NCBI GenBank assembly: GCA_947177405.1
Contig: CAMWUJ010000013.1
Coordinates: forward strand, 1-50,622
Direction of reading: 5' to 3'
Source of the DNA: an uncultured Porphyromonadaceae bacterium
Lineage (GTDB): Bacteria; Bacteroidota; Bacteroidia; Bacteroidales; Muribaculaceae
DNA length: 50,622 bases
Below, piece by piece: positions 1 to 7,998 of the stretch. A model generated the notes under the pieces. The model saw nothing but the letters and a program-made list of their open reading frames with translations. It was not told where the DNA came from and did no database searches. The position numbers and the translations under genes were made by a program. How positions within the stretch are numbered: position 1 is the first letter of the stretch; each line of letters starts with the position of its first letter.

Positions 1-101
1 CTCTGCCCTGGAGTGTGGATTCCCGGACAATCATTGCAATCGGCATAAACTATTCTTCTGAAAAACGAAGAATAGATGAATGGCTTATAAAAGAAATTTA
101 A
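1..101 (+). CDS. C-terminal tail of an AAA-ATPase-like / PD-(D/E)XK nuclease-family protein (partial, 5' end outside window)
   Basis: The first complete codon is at 3 and the frame stays open for 32 residues to a TAA at 99-101. The translated tail (LPWSVDSRTIIAIGINYSS...) is the same as the C-terminus of the complete protein at 164-1726, and the first 55 bases match 1626-1680 exactly. After that the two copies diverge in their last dozen or so residues. The window therefore cuts through the upstream member of a tandem paralogue pair. The function is inferred from the neighbour. The nuclease and ATPase domains lie outside the window, so their state cannot be judged. Confidence 0.75.
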   Translation, partial: LPWSVDSRTIIAIGINYSSEKRRIDEWLIKEI

Positions 102-1680
102 ATTCGTCTGGATGTTTATATTTATTGAATGGCATCGTCATTTAAAAATGGTTTATTGAGTGTATGGTAAATAAAAAAGTGAAATATCCGATTGGAGAAC
201 AATCTTTTGAAAACCTCCGTAAAGAAGGGTTTCTTTATGTGGATAAGACAGAGTTTATCGCAAAGATCGTTGAAGGAAGCAATTATTACTTCCTTGGTCG
301 TCCACGCCGTTTCGGAAAATCGCTTTTTCTTTCCACTCTCAAAGCTTTCTTTGAAGGGAAAAGGGAACTATTCAAAGGTCTCTATGCAGATACGATGGAT
401 TGGGAGTGGGAACCATATCCTGTTCTATATCTTGATTTGAATACAAGCCAATATAAGGGACCCGGTGATTTGAATGATGTCCTCGAACGTCACTTTCGCA
501 ATTGGGAAGAAAAATATGAAGTTGATGTCAAGGATAGGGCGCTTTCCCAGCGGTTTGCCACTATAATTGAAAGCGCTTGTCGGAAAACCGGCAAGGGTGT
601 CGTGATTTTAGTGGACGAATATGACAAACCTTTGGTTAATAATATCAATAACAAAAGTCAGTTTGAGGAATATCGCAATGAGCTGGCGGCAATTTATTCA
701 AATTTCAAGAGTGCGGCTGAGTATCTGAAATTAGTATTTTTAACCGGCGTGACTCGATTTAGCAAGCTCAGTATATTCTCCGATCTGAATAATTTAAGTG
801 ATGTCTCCTTTGATGAAGATTTCGCTGCTGTCTGTGGCATCACGGAAGAGGAACTTCTGGATAATTTTTCAGAAGGTATAGCCGGACTGTCACAAAAATA
901 CAAACGATCTCCAAGCGAGGAGATCAAGGAGCTGAAGCGTAACTACGACGGCTATCATTTCTCGGAGGAGAGTCCTGACTTATATAACCCTTTCTCTCTT
1001 TTACAGGTATTTGCCAAAAGAAAATATAATAATTACTGGATCTCCTCAGGGACTCCCACCATATTGGCGGAACAATTAAAACTCACCGACACGAATTTAG
1101 AAGAATTGATCCGGACCCGTTGTTCTCAGAATGTTCTGGAGGGTCTGGATATGAATAGTCCTCGGCCGATTGCACTCATCTATCAAACAGGTTACCTGAC
1201 AATTAAGAAATATGATCCGGTGAGACGCCTCTATTATTTAGGAATCCCCAATGAGGAGGTAAAACAAGGTTTCTTTGAATTTCTCCTCCCCTACTATACC
1301 TCTTTAAATGAGGATAGGGTCACGCCTTTTATTTTCGATCTTATTGATGAGATTGAAGAAGGAAGAGTGGATGATTTCATGAAGCGGTTGCAATCGCTGT
1401 TCGTAGGTTTCGGACATGATCTCAAATTTGATGAGGAACGGAATGTGCAGAATGCCATGCTTCTGATCTTCTCTCTTGTCGGTATGCATGCGGATGCGGA
1501 GGTAAGAAACTCCGATGGTCGTATAGATATTCTCCTGCGCACACCCGACTACGTATATATTATGGAACTGAAATATAACCGTTCTGCAGAAGAGGCTCTT
1601 CGACAGATTGAGGAAAGGGAATATGCTCTGCCCTGGAGTGTGGATTCCCGGACAATCATTGCAATCGGCATAAACTATTC
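1..1680. repeat. 55-bp exact direct repeat (1-55 and 1626-1680) from tandem paralogues
   Basis: Bases 1-55 are identical to 1626-1680. Both copies encode the last beta-strand region of an AAA-like/PD-(D/E)XK protein. Exact identity at nucleotide level, including third codon positions, suggests recent duplication or gene conversion rather than protein-level conservation. Only the two ends are repeats; the feature span includes the gene between them. Confidence 0.85.
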
Positions 1681-1726
1681 ATCCGAAAAGCGCTGCATAG
1701 ACGCGTGGGCAGTAAAGAAGCAATAA
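164..1726 (+). CDS. AAA-ATPase-like protein with C-terminal PD-(D/E)XK nuclease-family domain
   Basis: This 520-residue protein matches a family that is abundant and often multicopy in gut Bacteroidales (AAA-ATPase_like followed by a PDDEXK_9-type domain). Residues near 45-55 (GRPRRFGKS) form the Walker A loop. A Walker B-like strand, VVILVDEYDKPL, lies near 145-155. The C-terminal part holds DGRIDILLRTPDYVYIMELKYN, which has the D...ExK pattern of the PD-(D/E)XK fold. The ATG at 164 is the first in frame and precedes the conserved YPIGEQSF start. The biological role of the family is not settled; involvement in DNA processing or mobile-element biology is inference. A nearly identical C-terminal tail lies just upstream at 1-101, so the gene is one of a tandem pair. 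Confidence 0.9.
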   Translation: MVNKKVKYPIGEQSFENLRKEGFLYVDKTEFIAKIVEGSNYYFLGRPRRFGKSLFLSTLKAFFEGKRELFKGLYADTMDWEWEPYPVLYLDLNTSQYKGPGDLNDVLERHFRNWEEKYEVDVKDRALSQRFATIIESACRKTGKGVVILVDEYDKPLVNNINNKSQFEEYRNELAAIYSNFKSAAEYLKLVFLTGVTRFSKLSIFSDLNNLSDVSFDEDFAAVCGITEEELLDNFSEGIAGLSQKYKRSPSEEIKELKRNYDGYHFSEESPDLYNPFSLLQVFAKRKYNNYWISSGTPTILAEQLKLTDTNLEELIRTRCSQNVLEGLDMNSPRPIALIYQTGYLTIKKYDPVRRLYYLGIPNEEVKQGFFEFLLPYYTSLNEDRVTPFIFDLIDEIEEGRVDDFMKRLQSLFVGFGHDLKFDEERNVQNAMLLIFSLVGMHADAEVRNSDGRIDILLRTPDYVYIMELKYNRSAEEALRQIEEREYALPWSVDSRTIIAIGINYSSEKRCIDAWAVKKQ

Positions 1727-1834
1727 CTAAAAAATCCAACGGATTGTTAAAACATCTTTTCATAATTCAAATTAAAATTATTAAATTCGCAAATAAAACC
1801 TTCCCCATATATCGAAATATAACGACAGGAGATT

Positions 1835-2140
1835 ATGAGTATCATCGAAGTTAATCTATCATACATAAAAGAACTGTGTCAACTTCATTATGTTAAAAGG
1901 TTGGCTGTGTTTGGATCAATCCTTACAGAAAGATTCAATCAGAATAGCGATGTGGATCTTTTAGTAGATTTTGAAAACTCCGATCCCGATAATTTTGATT
2001 ATGTGGAAAACTACCTTGACTTCAAAGATGCTTTGGAAAGGCTTTTCGACAGGAAAGTGGATCTTCTTGAAGAAAAAGGATTAAGGAATAGGTTTCTGAT
2101 CTCGAATATTAACCGTACCAAACAAATTATATATGGTTGA
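1835..2140 (+). CDS. mntA: MntA-type nucleotidyltransferase antitoxin
   Basis: The protein has 101 residues and a minimal nucleotidyltransferase fold. The motif GS-x10-DxD is complete (VFGSILTERF...SDVDLLVDF, about residues 26-43), and a third acidic residue sits in the strand KVDLLEEKG. In studied HEPN-MNT pairs this enzyme transfers AMP to the HEPN toxin and so silences it (family knowledge). The gene overlaps the next one by 8 bases, which fits coupled translation of a toxin-antitoxin pair. Its DNA is AT-rich compared with the transporter gene downstream, suggesting a mobile accessory module. The assignment to MNT antitoxins is strong; the exact cognate activity is inferred from the neighbour. 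Confidence 0.88.
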   Translation: MSIIEVNLSYIKELCQLHYVKRLAVFGSILTERFNQNSDVDLLVDFENSDPDNFDYVENYLDFKDALERLFDRKVDLLEEKGLRNRFLISNINRTKQIIYG

Positions 2141-2483
2141 TGAAAGAATTCTGACATATCTACAAGACATTTTAAATGCAATTGAAGATATGGAAAGTTG
2201 CTTTTTAGACTTTCCCAATAGATATGATTTGTTCAGTAAGGACATTATGAGACAATGTGTTGTAGAAAGAAAAGTGGAGATTATGGGAGAAGCCATAAAT
2301 CGTATAAAGAAATTGAATTCAAATATTCAAATTCCAAATGCAAGAGCCATTATCGATACACGCAATAGAATTATTCATTCCTATGATAATGTCACTTCAG
2401 AATTCTTATGGAGCCTTGTTCAAAGGCATATTCCTGAATTGAAACAAGATATTGAAATCCTTTTCACAAAATTGATGAAATAA
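2133..2483 (+). CDS. hepT: HepT-like HEPN-domain ribonuclease toxin (DUF86 family)
   Basis: This 116-residue, mostly helical protein belongs to the HepT/DUF86 family. The catalytic signature Rx4HxY is visible as RNRIIHSY near residues 82-89. HEPN toxins of this kind cut RNA, often tRNA, and are held inactive by the partner MntA (family knowledge). The start ATG at 2133 lies inside the end of mntA. The motif is intact, so the toxin is probably functional. Only 23 bases separate its stop from the OPT transporter gene, so the transporter may read through from this operon, although the two are unlikely to be related in function. Confidence 0.88.
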   Translation: MVDERILTYLQDILNAIEDMESCFLDFPNRYDLFSKDIMRQCVVERKVEIMGEAINRIKKLNSNIQIPNARAIIDTRNRIIHSYDNVTSEFLWSLVQRHIPELKQDIEILFTKLMK

Positions 2484-2506
2484 ATATTATATAATACTTT
2501 TACATT

Positions 2507-4474
2507 ATGAAACAGGAGGAAGAAGTCTATACCACGGACACAGGGCTGCCTGAAAACGCCTTTCGCGAATTAGCAGCCGATGAAAAGTATGTGCCTGTGA
2601 TGCATCCTGCCCATGATCAGGAGGAAGTCACAGTGTATTCGGTTTCCATGGGGTTGCTGATGGCCATAGTATTCAGTGCCGCAGCCGCCTATCTCGGCCT
2701 GAAAGTGGGCCAGGTATTCGAAGCCGCTATCCCTATCGCCATCATCGCCGTGGGACTCAGCGGAGCTCTCAAGAAGAAAAATTCACTCGGACAAAACGTA
2801 ATCATCCAATCCATCGGTTCCTGCTCGGGTGTGATAGTGGCCGGAGCCATCTTCACCCTTCCCGCCCTCTATATCCTGAAGGCTAAATATCCCGAAATCA
2901 CCGTGGAATTCTACCAGATTTTCCTTTCATCCCTTTTAGGTGGTATTCTCGGTATTCTTTTCTTCATACCTTTCCGGAAATATTTCGTGAAGGATATGCA
3001 CGGAAAGTATCCCTTCCCGGAAGCCACAGCCACCACACAGGTGCTTGTGTCGGGACAGGCAGCTGCCAAATCAGGCGACAGCGGACAGGCCAAGACCTTG
3101 ATAATAGCATCTCTTATCGGTGGTATTTATGACTATATCGTGGCAACTTTCGGATGGTGGGCTGAAACTGTGCAGACCACCGCAGCCTCATGGGGCAACA
3201 CCATAGCGGAGAAAACCAAGGTGGTGCTCTCATGCAACACAGGCGCCGCCCTCCTCGGCCTCGGATATATCGTGGGTCTCAAATACGCTTTCGTGATTTT
3301 TGCAGGTTCGATTTTCGTATGGTGGATAGTGATTCCATTGTTAGGCACTTATGGATCTCCTGAGTTTCAGGCAATGGTTCCCGATGCTCTCTTCAGCGAA
3401 TATGCCCGCAAGATGGGTATAGGAGGCATAGCAATGGCCGGTGTGATCGGTATCGTGAAATCATGGCCCATTATCTGTCAGGCAGTAGGACTTGCAGGCC
3501 GTGAATTCAAAGGAGGTGCGAAAGCCGCTACCGAGATGCGTTGGCAGCTCGATATCTCCATGAAGCAGGTGGTATTTTTCATCCTTATAGCCCTGGTGGC
3601 TGTGATGCTCTTCTTCTGGTTTGGAGTGATCCATACGTTCTGGCAGGCTGCTGTGGCATGGCTTGTAGTGACATTGATCGCTTTCCTTTTCACTACCGTG
3701 GCAGCCAACGCAATCGCCATTGTGGGAAGCAATCCGGTATCGGGTATGACACTTATGACCCTTATCATCGCTTCCGCTATTTTCGTGGGTATCGGTCTTA
3801 AGGGACAGCAGGGAATCGTGGCTTCGATGGTGATCGGAGGCGTGGTCTGCACCGCCCTCTCGATGGCAGGAGGATTCGTGACCGACCTTAAGATCGGTTA
3901 TTGGCTCGGATCCACTCCTAAGAAGCAGGAGACCTGGAAATTCCTCGGAACCCTCGTATCGGCCGCTACCGTGGGTGGTGTGATCATCGTGCTTAACAAG
4001 GTGTATGGTTTCACAGGCGACAACGCCCTCGTGGCTCCTCAGGCAAATGCAATGGCCGGAGTGATCGAACCCCTGATGATGGGCGGCGAGACACCCTGGA
4101 TTCTCTATATGACCGGAGCTATTCTCGCTCTTATCCTGAACTGGCTCGGAGTGCCCGCGTTGGCCTTCTGCCTCGGTATGTTCATCCCTCTCTCGCTCAA
4201 TACTCCGATGCTCGTGGGTGGAGCTGTAGCTCATTTCGTAGGCAATTCATCTAAAGACAAGGCTGTCAACGACGCTCGCCGTGACCGAGGCACCCTTATC
4301 TCATCCGGTCTGATAGCCGGCGGTGCCCTCTTCGGAGTGTTTGCGGCAATCACCAGATTTGTGGGTTATGAATATCAGAGTCCTCTCGGTGAAGGCACTA
4401 CTCAGATTCTCGGTTGTGCGGCGTATGCACTATTGATTTGTTATCTGATGTGGGACAGCAAGAGAGCCAAATAA
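2507..4474 (+). CDS. OPT-family oligopeptide transporter
   Basis: The 655-residue inner-membrane protein has the length and layout of bacterial OPT transporters, which import small peptides or peptide-like metal chelates. A hydrophilic N-terminus of about 40 residues (ADEKYVPVMHP...EVTVYS) leads into about 14-16 hydrophobic segments. Family-like features include the glycine-rich first helix (AAAAYLGLKVGQVFEAAIP) and the KYPFPEATATTQVL loop near residues 165-180. The substrate cannot be read from the sequence. A perfect 30-bp palindrome ends the transcript at 4503-4532. The codon use is richer in GC than the toxin-antitoxin pair upstream, as expected of a core gene. Confidence 0.93.
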   Translation: MKQEEEVYTTDTGLPENAFRELAADEKYVPVMHPAHDQEEVTVYSVSMGLLMAIVFSAAAAYLGLKVGQVFEAAIPIAIIAVGLSGALKKKNSLGQNVIIQSIGSCSGVIVAGAIFTLPALYILKAKYPEITVEFYQIFLSSLLGGILGILFFIPFRKYFVKDMHGKYPFPEATATTQVLVSGQAAAKSGDSGQAKTLIIASLIGGIYDYIVATFGWWAETVQTTAASWGNTIAEKTKVVLSCNTGAALLGLGYIVGLKYAFVIFAGSIFVWWIVIPLLGTYGSPEFQAMVPDALFSEYARKMGIGGIAMAGVIGIVKSWPIICQAVGLAGREFKGGAKAATEMRWQLDISMKQVVFFILIALVAVMLFFWFGVIHTFWQAAVAWLVVTLIAFLFTTVAANAIAIVGSNPVSGMTLMTLIIASAIFVGIGLKGQQGIVASMVIGGVVCTALSMAGGFVTDLKIGYWLGSTPKKQETWKFLGTLVSAATVGGVIIVLNKVYGFTGDNALVAPQANAMAGVIEPLMMGGETPWILYMTGAILALILNWLGVPALAFCLGMFIPLSLNTPMLVGGAVAHFVGNSSKDKAVNDARRDRGTLISSGLIAGGALFGVFAAITRFVGYEYQSPLGEGTTQILGCAAYALLICYLMWDSKRAK

Positions 4475-4502
4475 TCTTCTAATCTATTAAATACGATTTC
4501 AT

Positions 4503-4540
4503 GGCGCCTCAATCAGATCTGATTGAGGCGCCTTAATTTC
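4503..4540 (+). terminator. Rho-independent terminator after the OPT transporter gene
   Basis: Bases 4503-4532 form a perfect 30-bp palindrome beginning GGCGCCTCAATCAGA. It folds into a GC-capped hairpin and is followed by TTAATTT. It lies 28 bases after the transporter stop. The perfect symmetry could also make it a protein-binding site. Confidence 0.8.
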
Positions 4541-4632
4541 CCTAATCCGATATGTGAAAAAAAATTAAATTACATTTCCTCTATTAAACCAACCGCACCT
4601 CCAAAATGTCGGATGTTACAGAGCATTTTGCT

Positions 4633-4647
4633 CCCTGCCGGAGGCAG
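4633..4647. other. Small hairpin CCTGCC-GGA-GGCAGG in the leader of the outer-membrane protein gene
   Basis: A six-base-pair hairpin with a GGA loop lies about 80 bases upstream of the outer-membrane receptor-like gene. It is too short to call a function. With the hairpin at 4683-4718 it makes the 190-base leader notably structured. Confidence 0.4.
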
Positions 4648-4682
4648 GATATTCAATATAACCGTTCAATAACAGCTTTTAT

Positions 4683-4724
4683 GCCGGACTATTCAAGGCC
4701 ATATTTTCGGCATCCGGCTTTTTT
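4683..4724 (+). terminator. Terminator-like hairpin immediately before an outer-membrane protein gene (possible attenuator)
   Basis: GCCGGA at 4683-4688 pairs with TCCGGC at 4713-4718, and six T residues follow directly. The ATG of the next gene is at 4728, so this hairpin lies in its own leader rather than after a gene. It may end stray upstream transcription or act as an attenuator. The stem has only six pairs closing a long loop, so the call is moderate. Confidence 0.5.
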
Positions 4725-4727
4725 ATT

Positions 4728-7211
4728 ATGAAAATAAAAAATCTCTTAATTCCGGGGATGTTGCTTATCCCTTCTTTGGCTTTTGCAAAAGGTAATGTCA
4801 CCGGCACTGTTGTAAACAAAGATTCCGGAGAACCGATGGATTTCGTAAATGTGCAGATTTTCAATGCCAAGACCGGGAAACCATTACAGATAACTGCCAC
4901 AACCGACGACAAGGGACAGTTCACACTTTCCGGTGTGCCCGACGGATCCTACATTGTGAAGGTGATTAATGTCGGTTCAATCGATCAGGAACGACCTGTG
5001 AAAATAGCCGGGGCAGACATAGCGCTCGGGCGCATTTCCTTGGCTGATGACACTAAGGTGCTCCAGGAAGTGGTGGTGGAAGGAATTAAGAGCCAGATGA
5101 GATTCGAACTCGACAAAAAGGTTTTTTCAGTAGATGCCAATATTGCCTCCGCCGGACAGTCCGCTTCCGAACTTCTCGAATCCATCCCCTCGGTAGAGGT
5201 GGATCAGGATGGTGAGGTATCGCTGCGTGGTGACTCCTCGGTGACTATCTGGATCAACGGAAAAGACTCAGGCCTCACCGCCGACAACCGCGCCCAGATA
5301 CTGGAACAGATTCCCGGTGAAAGTATAGACCGAATTGAAGTGATAACTAACCCTTCGGCCAAATATAGCCCCGAAGGCACTTCCGGAATTATAAATATCA
5401 TCTTGAAAAAAGATCGTCGCGGAGGATATTTCGGAAGCGCGGAGCTTTCGGCCAACAGTCGTGGCGGAGGGAATGCCTCTTTCAACATCAACTATAACAC
5501 CCCAAAATGGGATACTTACGCCAGCATAGGTTTCCGTATGCGCCATAACACCGGAGGAAGCGAGATGCGACGTCTCTTCAACGATGGCACCTTCACCAAT
5601 TCAGATGCTCGTTCTCCTCATCACGGCAACAACCTTTTCGTGCGTGCCGGCGCCACATATCATCTTACTGACAAAGATGATTTCTATGTGAACGCTTTCG
5701 GAATGTTCGGACATCGCTGGGGAAGGTCGGTAACTGATTTTGTGTCGAACGTGCCGGATCTATGGAATACCAACCGGGAGGTGTCGCGAAACCGTAGCGA
5801 CAGCCGCGGAGCTCATGCCGAATGGGGATACACACATAAATGGAGCGACACCCACTCTCTCGATGCTATGGTGGGTTATAACTTCTGGGGCGGTCCTTCA
5901 TGGGATTCCTATACTGAAGAGCAGCATTTCAATGACTCCGGCCTCTCTCTGAAAGAATACCGCGAACAGGAAATGCCTATCCATTCCAATACATGGGAAG
6001 CCAAGATCGACTATACACAGCAACTCACCGACTGGCTGAAACTTGAAGCCGGATTCAATGGCAACTACAGCCATGAGAACACCCCCAACACCACATGGAA
6101 GGGAACTTCTCCCGAGGATATGGTGCTGGCCGAGAATCTATACAACCATTTTATCTATTCCAACAATATCTCCGCCCTATACTTCACTTTAGGCGGAAAG
6201 GTGAAGAATTTCAGTTTCTCAGCCGGTTTGCGTTCGGAAGCATGGCAGGTGAGGTCGAAATCTCTCGACTACTGGACTTCCAGAAGCGATGCCCGCGAAT
6301 TCAAATCAAATAAATTCGCCCTCTTTCCCTCTCTATATCTCTCCTATTCGCTTCCCTACGACAATGAGATTCAGATCAATTATACCCGAAGGATACGTCG
6401 CCCGTGGGGAGGACAGCTCAATTCTTTCCTGAACACCTCCGATCCCACCAACTATTCCTACGGAAATGAGGAGCTCGAACCGCAGTATTCTAATGCTTTT
6501 GAGCTGAACTATCTCAAGAGTTTCACATGGCATCTCATCTCCGTGTCGGCATACGTGCGCACAGCCGACAACAAAATGAACCGTATCAGTTATCTTAACC
6601 CTTACGACGGTATCATATATTCGACCACTGTCAATGTTGCCAACCAAGTGAATTCCGGAGTTGAGATTGTGTCGAAAAACTCTTTCTTCAACAAGGTGCT
6701 CGATCTCACCACCACCGTGAATCTCTACAACAACCATATCGGCGCATGGAGCTATACGGGCACGGCTTATAATCCGGATCCGCAACAATTCACCGATCCC
6801 CGGACATTCACTCTTTCCCGAGGAAGTCAGAACGGCTTCGCATGGGATGCCCGCATGATGGCAAATGTGAAATTACCATGGGGCCTCTCCTTCCAGGCCA
6901 CAGGTCGATATTCTTCCGAACATAAGGAAGCTATGGGTACTCATCAGGGAGGCTGGAGCGTAGATGCAGGTCTGAGAAAAATAGCAGGCAACTGGTCATT
7001 CTCCCTTAATGCGCGCGACATCTTCGACTCCCGTAAATTCAAAAGTTCCACAATCACTGACGATTATGTACAGTATAACAAACGCTGGCGCGGTGGACGC
7101 ACTGTGAGTCTCACCATCAAATATTCATTCGGAAACATGAAGCCCAAGAAGGATTCACATTCCGGAGAATCAGAGCCCATCGAGGTCAACTATAGCGGAG
7201 AGGAAGGATAA
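4728..7211 (+). CDS. Outer-membrane beta-barrel receptor (TonB-dependent receptor-like, OMP_b-brl_3 type)
   Basis: The 827-residue protein begins with a clear signal peptide (MKIKNLLIPGMLLIPSLAFA). Residues about 23-105 form a carboxypeptidase-regulatory-like beta-sandwich (GNVTGTVVNKDSGEPMDFVNV...). A TonB-receptor plug follows at about 115-235 (SELLESIPSVEVDQDGEV...IDRIEVITNPSAKYSPEGTSGIINI). The rest is a beta-barrel rich in aromatic residues and ends in LTIKYSFG before a charged tail. Such proteins sit in the outer membrane; many are thought to take up or sense ligands with TonB, but no substrate can be assigned here. No SusD-type partner is next to it, so it is not a standard polysaccharide-utilisation pair. 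A strong terminator follows at 7241-7275. Confidence 0.9.
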   Translation: MKIKNLLIPGMLLIPSLAFAKGNVTGTVVNKDSGEPMDFVNVQIFNAKTGKPLQITATTDDKGQFTLSGVPDGSYIVKVINVGSIDQERPVKIAGADIALGRISLADDTKVLQEVVVEGIKSQMRFELDKKVFSVDANIASAGQSASELLESIPSVEVDQDGEVSLRGDSSVTIWINGKDSGLTADNRAQILEQIPGESIDRIEVITNPSAKYSPEGTSGIINIILKKDRRGGYFGSAELSANSRGGGNASFNINYNTPKWDTYASIGFRMRHNTGGSEMRRLFNDGTFTNSDARSPHHGNNLFVRAGATYHLTDKDDFYVNAFGMFGHRWGRSVTDFVSNVPDLWNTNREVSRNRSDSRGAHAEWGYTHKWSDTHSLDAMVGYNFWGGPSWDSYTEEQHFNDSGLSLKEYREQEMPIHSNTWEAKIDYTQQLTDWLKLEAGFNGNYSHENTPNTTWKGTSPEDMVLAENLYNHFIYSNNISALYFTLGGKVKNFSFSAGLRSEAWQVRSKSLDYWTSRSDAREFKSNKFALFPSLYLSYSLPYDNEIQINYTRRIRRPWGGQLNSFLNTSDPTNYSYGNEELEPQYSNAFELNYLKSFTWHLISVSAYVRTADNKMNRISYLNPYDGIIYSTTVNVANQVNSGVEIVSKNSFFNKVLDLTTTVNLYNNHIGAWSYTGTAYNPDPQQFTDPRTFTLSRGSQNGFAWDARMMANVKLPWGLSFQATGRYSSEHKEAMGTHQGGWSVDAGLRKIAGNWSFSLNARDIFDSRKFKSSTITDDYVQYNKRWRGGRTVSLTIKYSFGNMKPKKDSHSGESEPIEVNYSGEEG

Positions 7212-7240
7212 TAAATAATCCCCATTACATCAGATATTTC

Positions 7241-7275
7241 AAGAGCCTGTGATTCGCTGTCACAGGCTCTTTTGC
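7241..7275 (+). terminator. Rho-independent terminator after the outer-membrane receptor gene
   Basis: AAGAGCCTGTGA (7241-7252) pairs with TCACAGGCTCTT (7260-7271), a perfect 12-bp stem with a 7-base loop, followed by TT. It marks the left edge of the AT-rich island. Confidence 0.9.
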
Positions 7276-7728
7276 TATATAAAATAATACGAACGTTTGC
7301 TTAGCTTCCTACTGTTTCACAAGTCTTTATTATGCCAAAATCAAGTATTTAATAATTTAAGTAGTTCCTAATCCACTCTGACAATCAACCTTTATTCTCT
7401 TATATATAAAACCCACAATATCTAATGCTGTTCGAAGCTCGATTCAACAATAAACAAATTATAGAAGATTAGTACCCAATGGATCCTTTCTTCCTTCATT
7501 TCCCTGCAACTTGCACAATAACCCTCAACTGTTTAGAAAGTATACCTGATTAAAGAAAACTATTATACCACCAAGGGTTGCCCTTATTTGCCACAAGATG
7601 CTATTAAAGACGTAGATATATTTCAATTAAACTTATTGCCCGTGAAGGGCCATTTAATAACTATTAGTGTTATCCAGTATGGGGATTATTTCAAATTGAA
7701 GAACGAACAGATGTTAAATAATCTTACA
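7276..7728. other. AT-rich gene-free left flank of the retron island
   Basis: No convincing coding frame exists here on either strand. Small hairpins are visible: AAGGG-TTG-CCCTT at 7573-7585, and a nested one in which ATTAAA (7626-7631) pairs with TTTAAT (7653-7658) around GCCC/GGGC (7638-7650). No integrase, transposase or clear attachment repeat is present. The stretch may be decayed DNA from island insertion. Confidence 0.5.
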
Positions 7729-7790
7729 TGCGAACAAAGAGTTCGCAAATTATTATTAACTTTGCAACGTCAAACGACAAGCGAACTTTG
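7729..7790 (+). promoter_or_regulatory. Promoter (-7 box TAACTTTG) with a GCGAAC palindromic operator candidate
   Basis: TAACTTTG at 7757-7764 matches the Bacteroidetes -7 consensus TAnnTTTG, which predicts a transcription start near 7768-7772, just before the ncRNA at 7781. No TTTG -33 box is found at the usual distance. That place is instead covered by a 7-bp inverted repeat, TGCGAAC (7729-7735) and GTTCGCA (7741-7747). A third copy of GCGAAC lies at 7781-7786. The layout fits an operator bound by a regulator, plausibly the WYL protein at the end of the operon (inference). The repeated half-sites can also pair as RNA, so a structural role is possible. Confidence 0.55.
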
Positions 7791-7989
7791 AAATTGATGA
7801 TGCCAAACAAATTTTGACTCCCGTCCGACGTGTGTCGGATGTCATTCTTGTAAAAAAAGAATGATAACCCAACGGTATATTTTATTACAGTCATAGACTG
7901 ATTTATTGATATTATTATATTATTTTTAGTTTTAATAATATTATATAAAAACAAAGAAAAAGAGTATTGGTACATCAATTTCAAGTCGC
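7781..7989 (+). ncRNA. Candidate retron msr-msd non-coding RNA with a1/a2 inverted repeat
   Basis: TTGAAATTGATG (7788-7799) is perfectly complementary to CATCAATTTCAA (7973-7984). The pairing extends outward with GCGA (7781-7784) to TCGC (7986-7989) and one more pair, leaving two single-base bulges. This is the a1/a2 stem expected of a retron. Inside lie msr-like hairpins: TCCGAC-GTGT-GTCGGA (7824-7839), CATTCTT/AAGAATG (7843-7863) and CAGTC-ATA-GACTG (7888-7900). An AT-rich hairpin, ATATTATT (7917-7924) with AATAATAT (7934-7941), may be the msd stem. The RNA is about 209 nt and ends 9 nt before the RT ATG, the usual retron order. The branching guanosine cannot be assigned; G7799 or G7802, just after a1, are candidates. 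Confidence 0.82.
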
Positions 7990-7998
7990 ATTTTAATT

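Noticed and set aside
3461..4234. 257-codon open frame on the minus strand opposite the OPT transporter
   Set aside because: It is fully inside a clear transporter gene, its product is a His/Ser/Glu-rich sequence without a fold, and it has no promoter. It is a shadow frame.
7588..7791. 67-codon frame beginning with TTG in the island leader
   Set aside because: It starts with TTG, crosses the promoter box and operator candidate, and ends inside the a1 repeat. The region is better explained as regulatory DNA.
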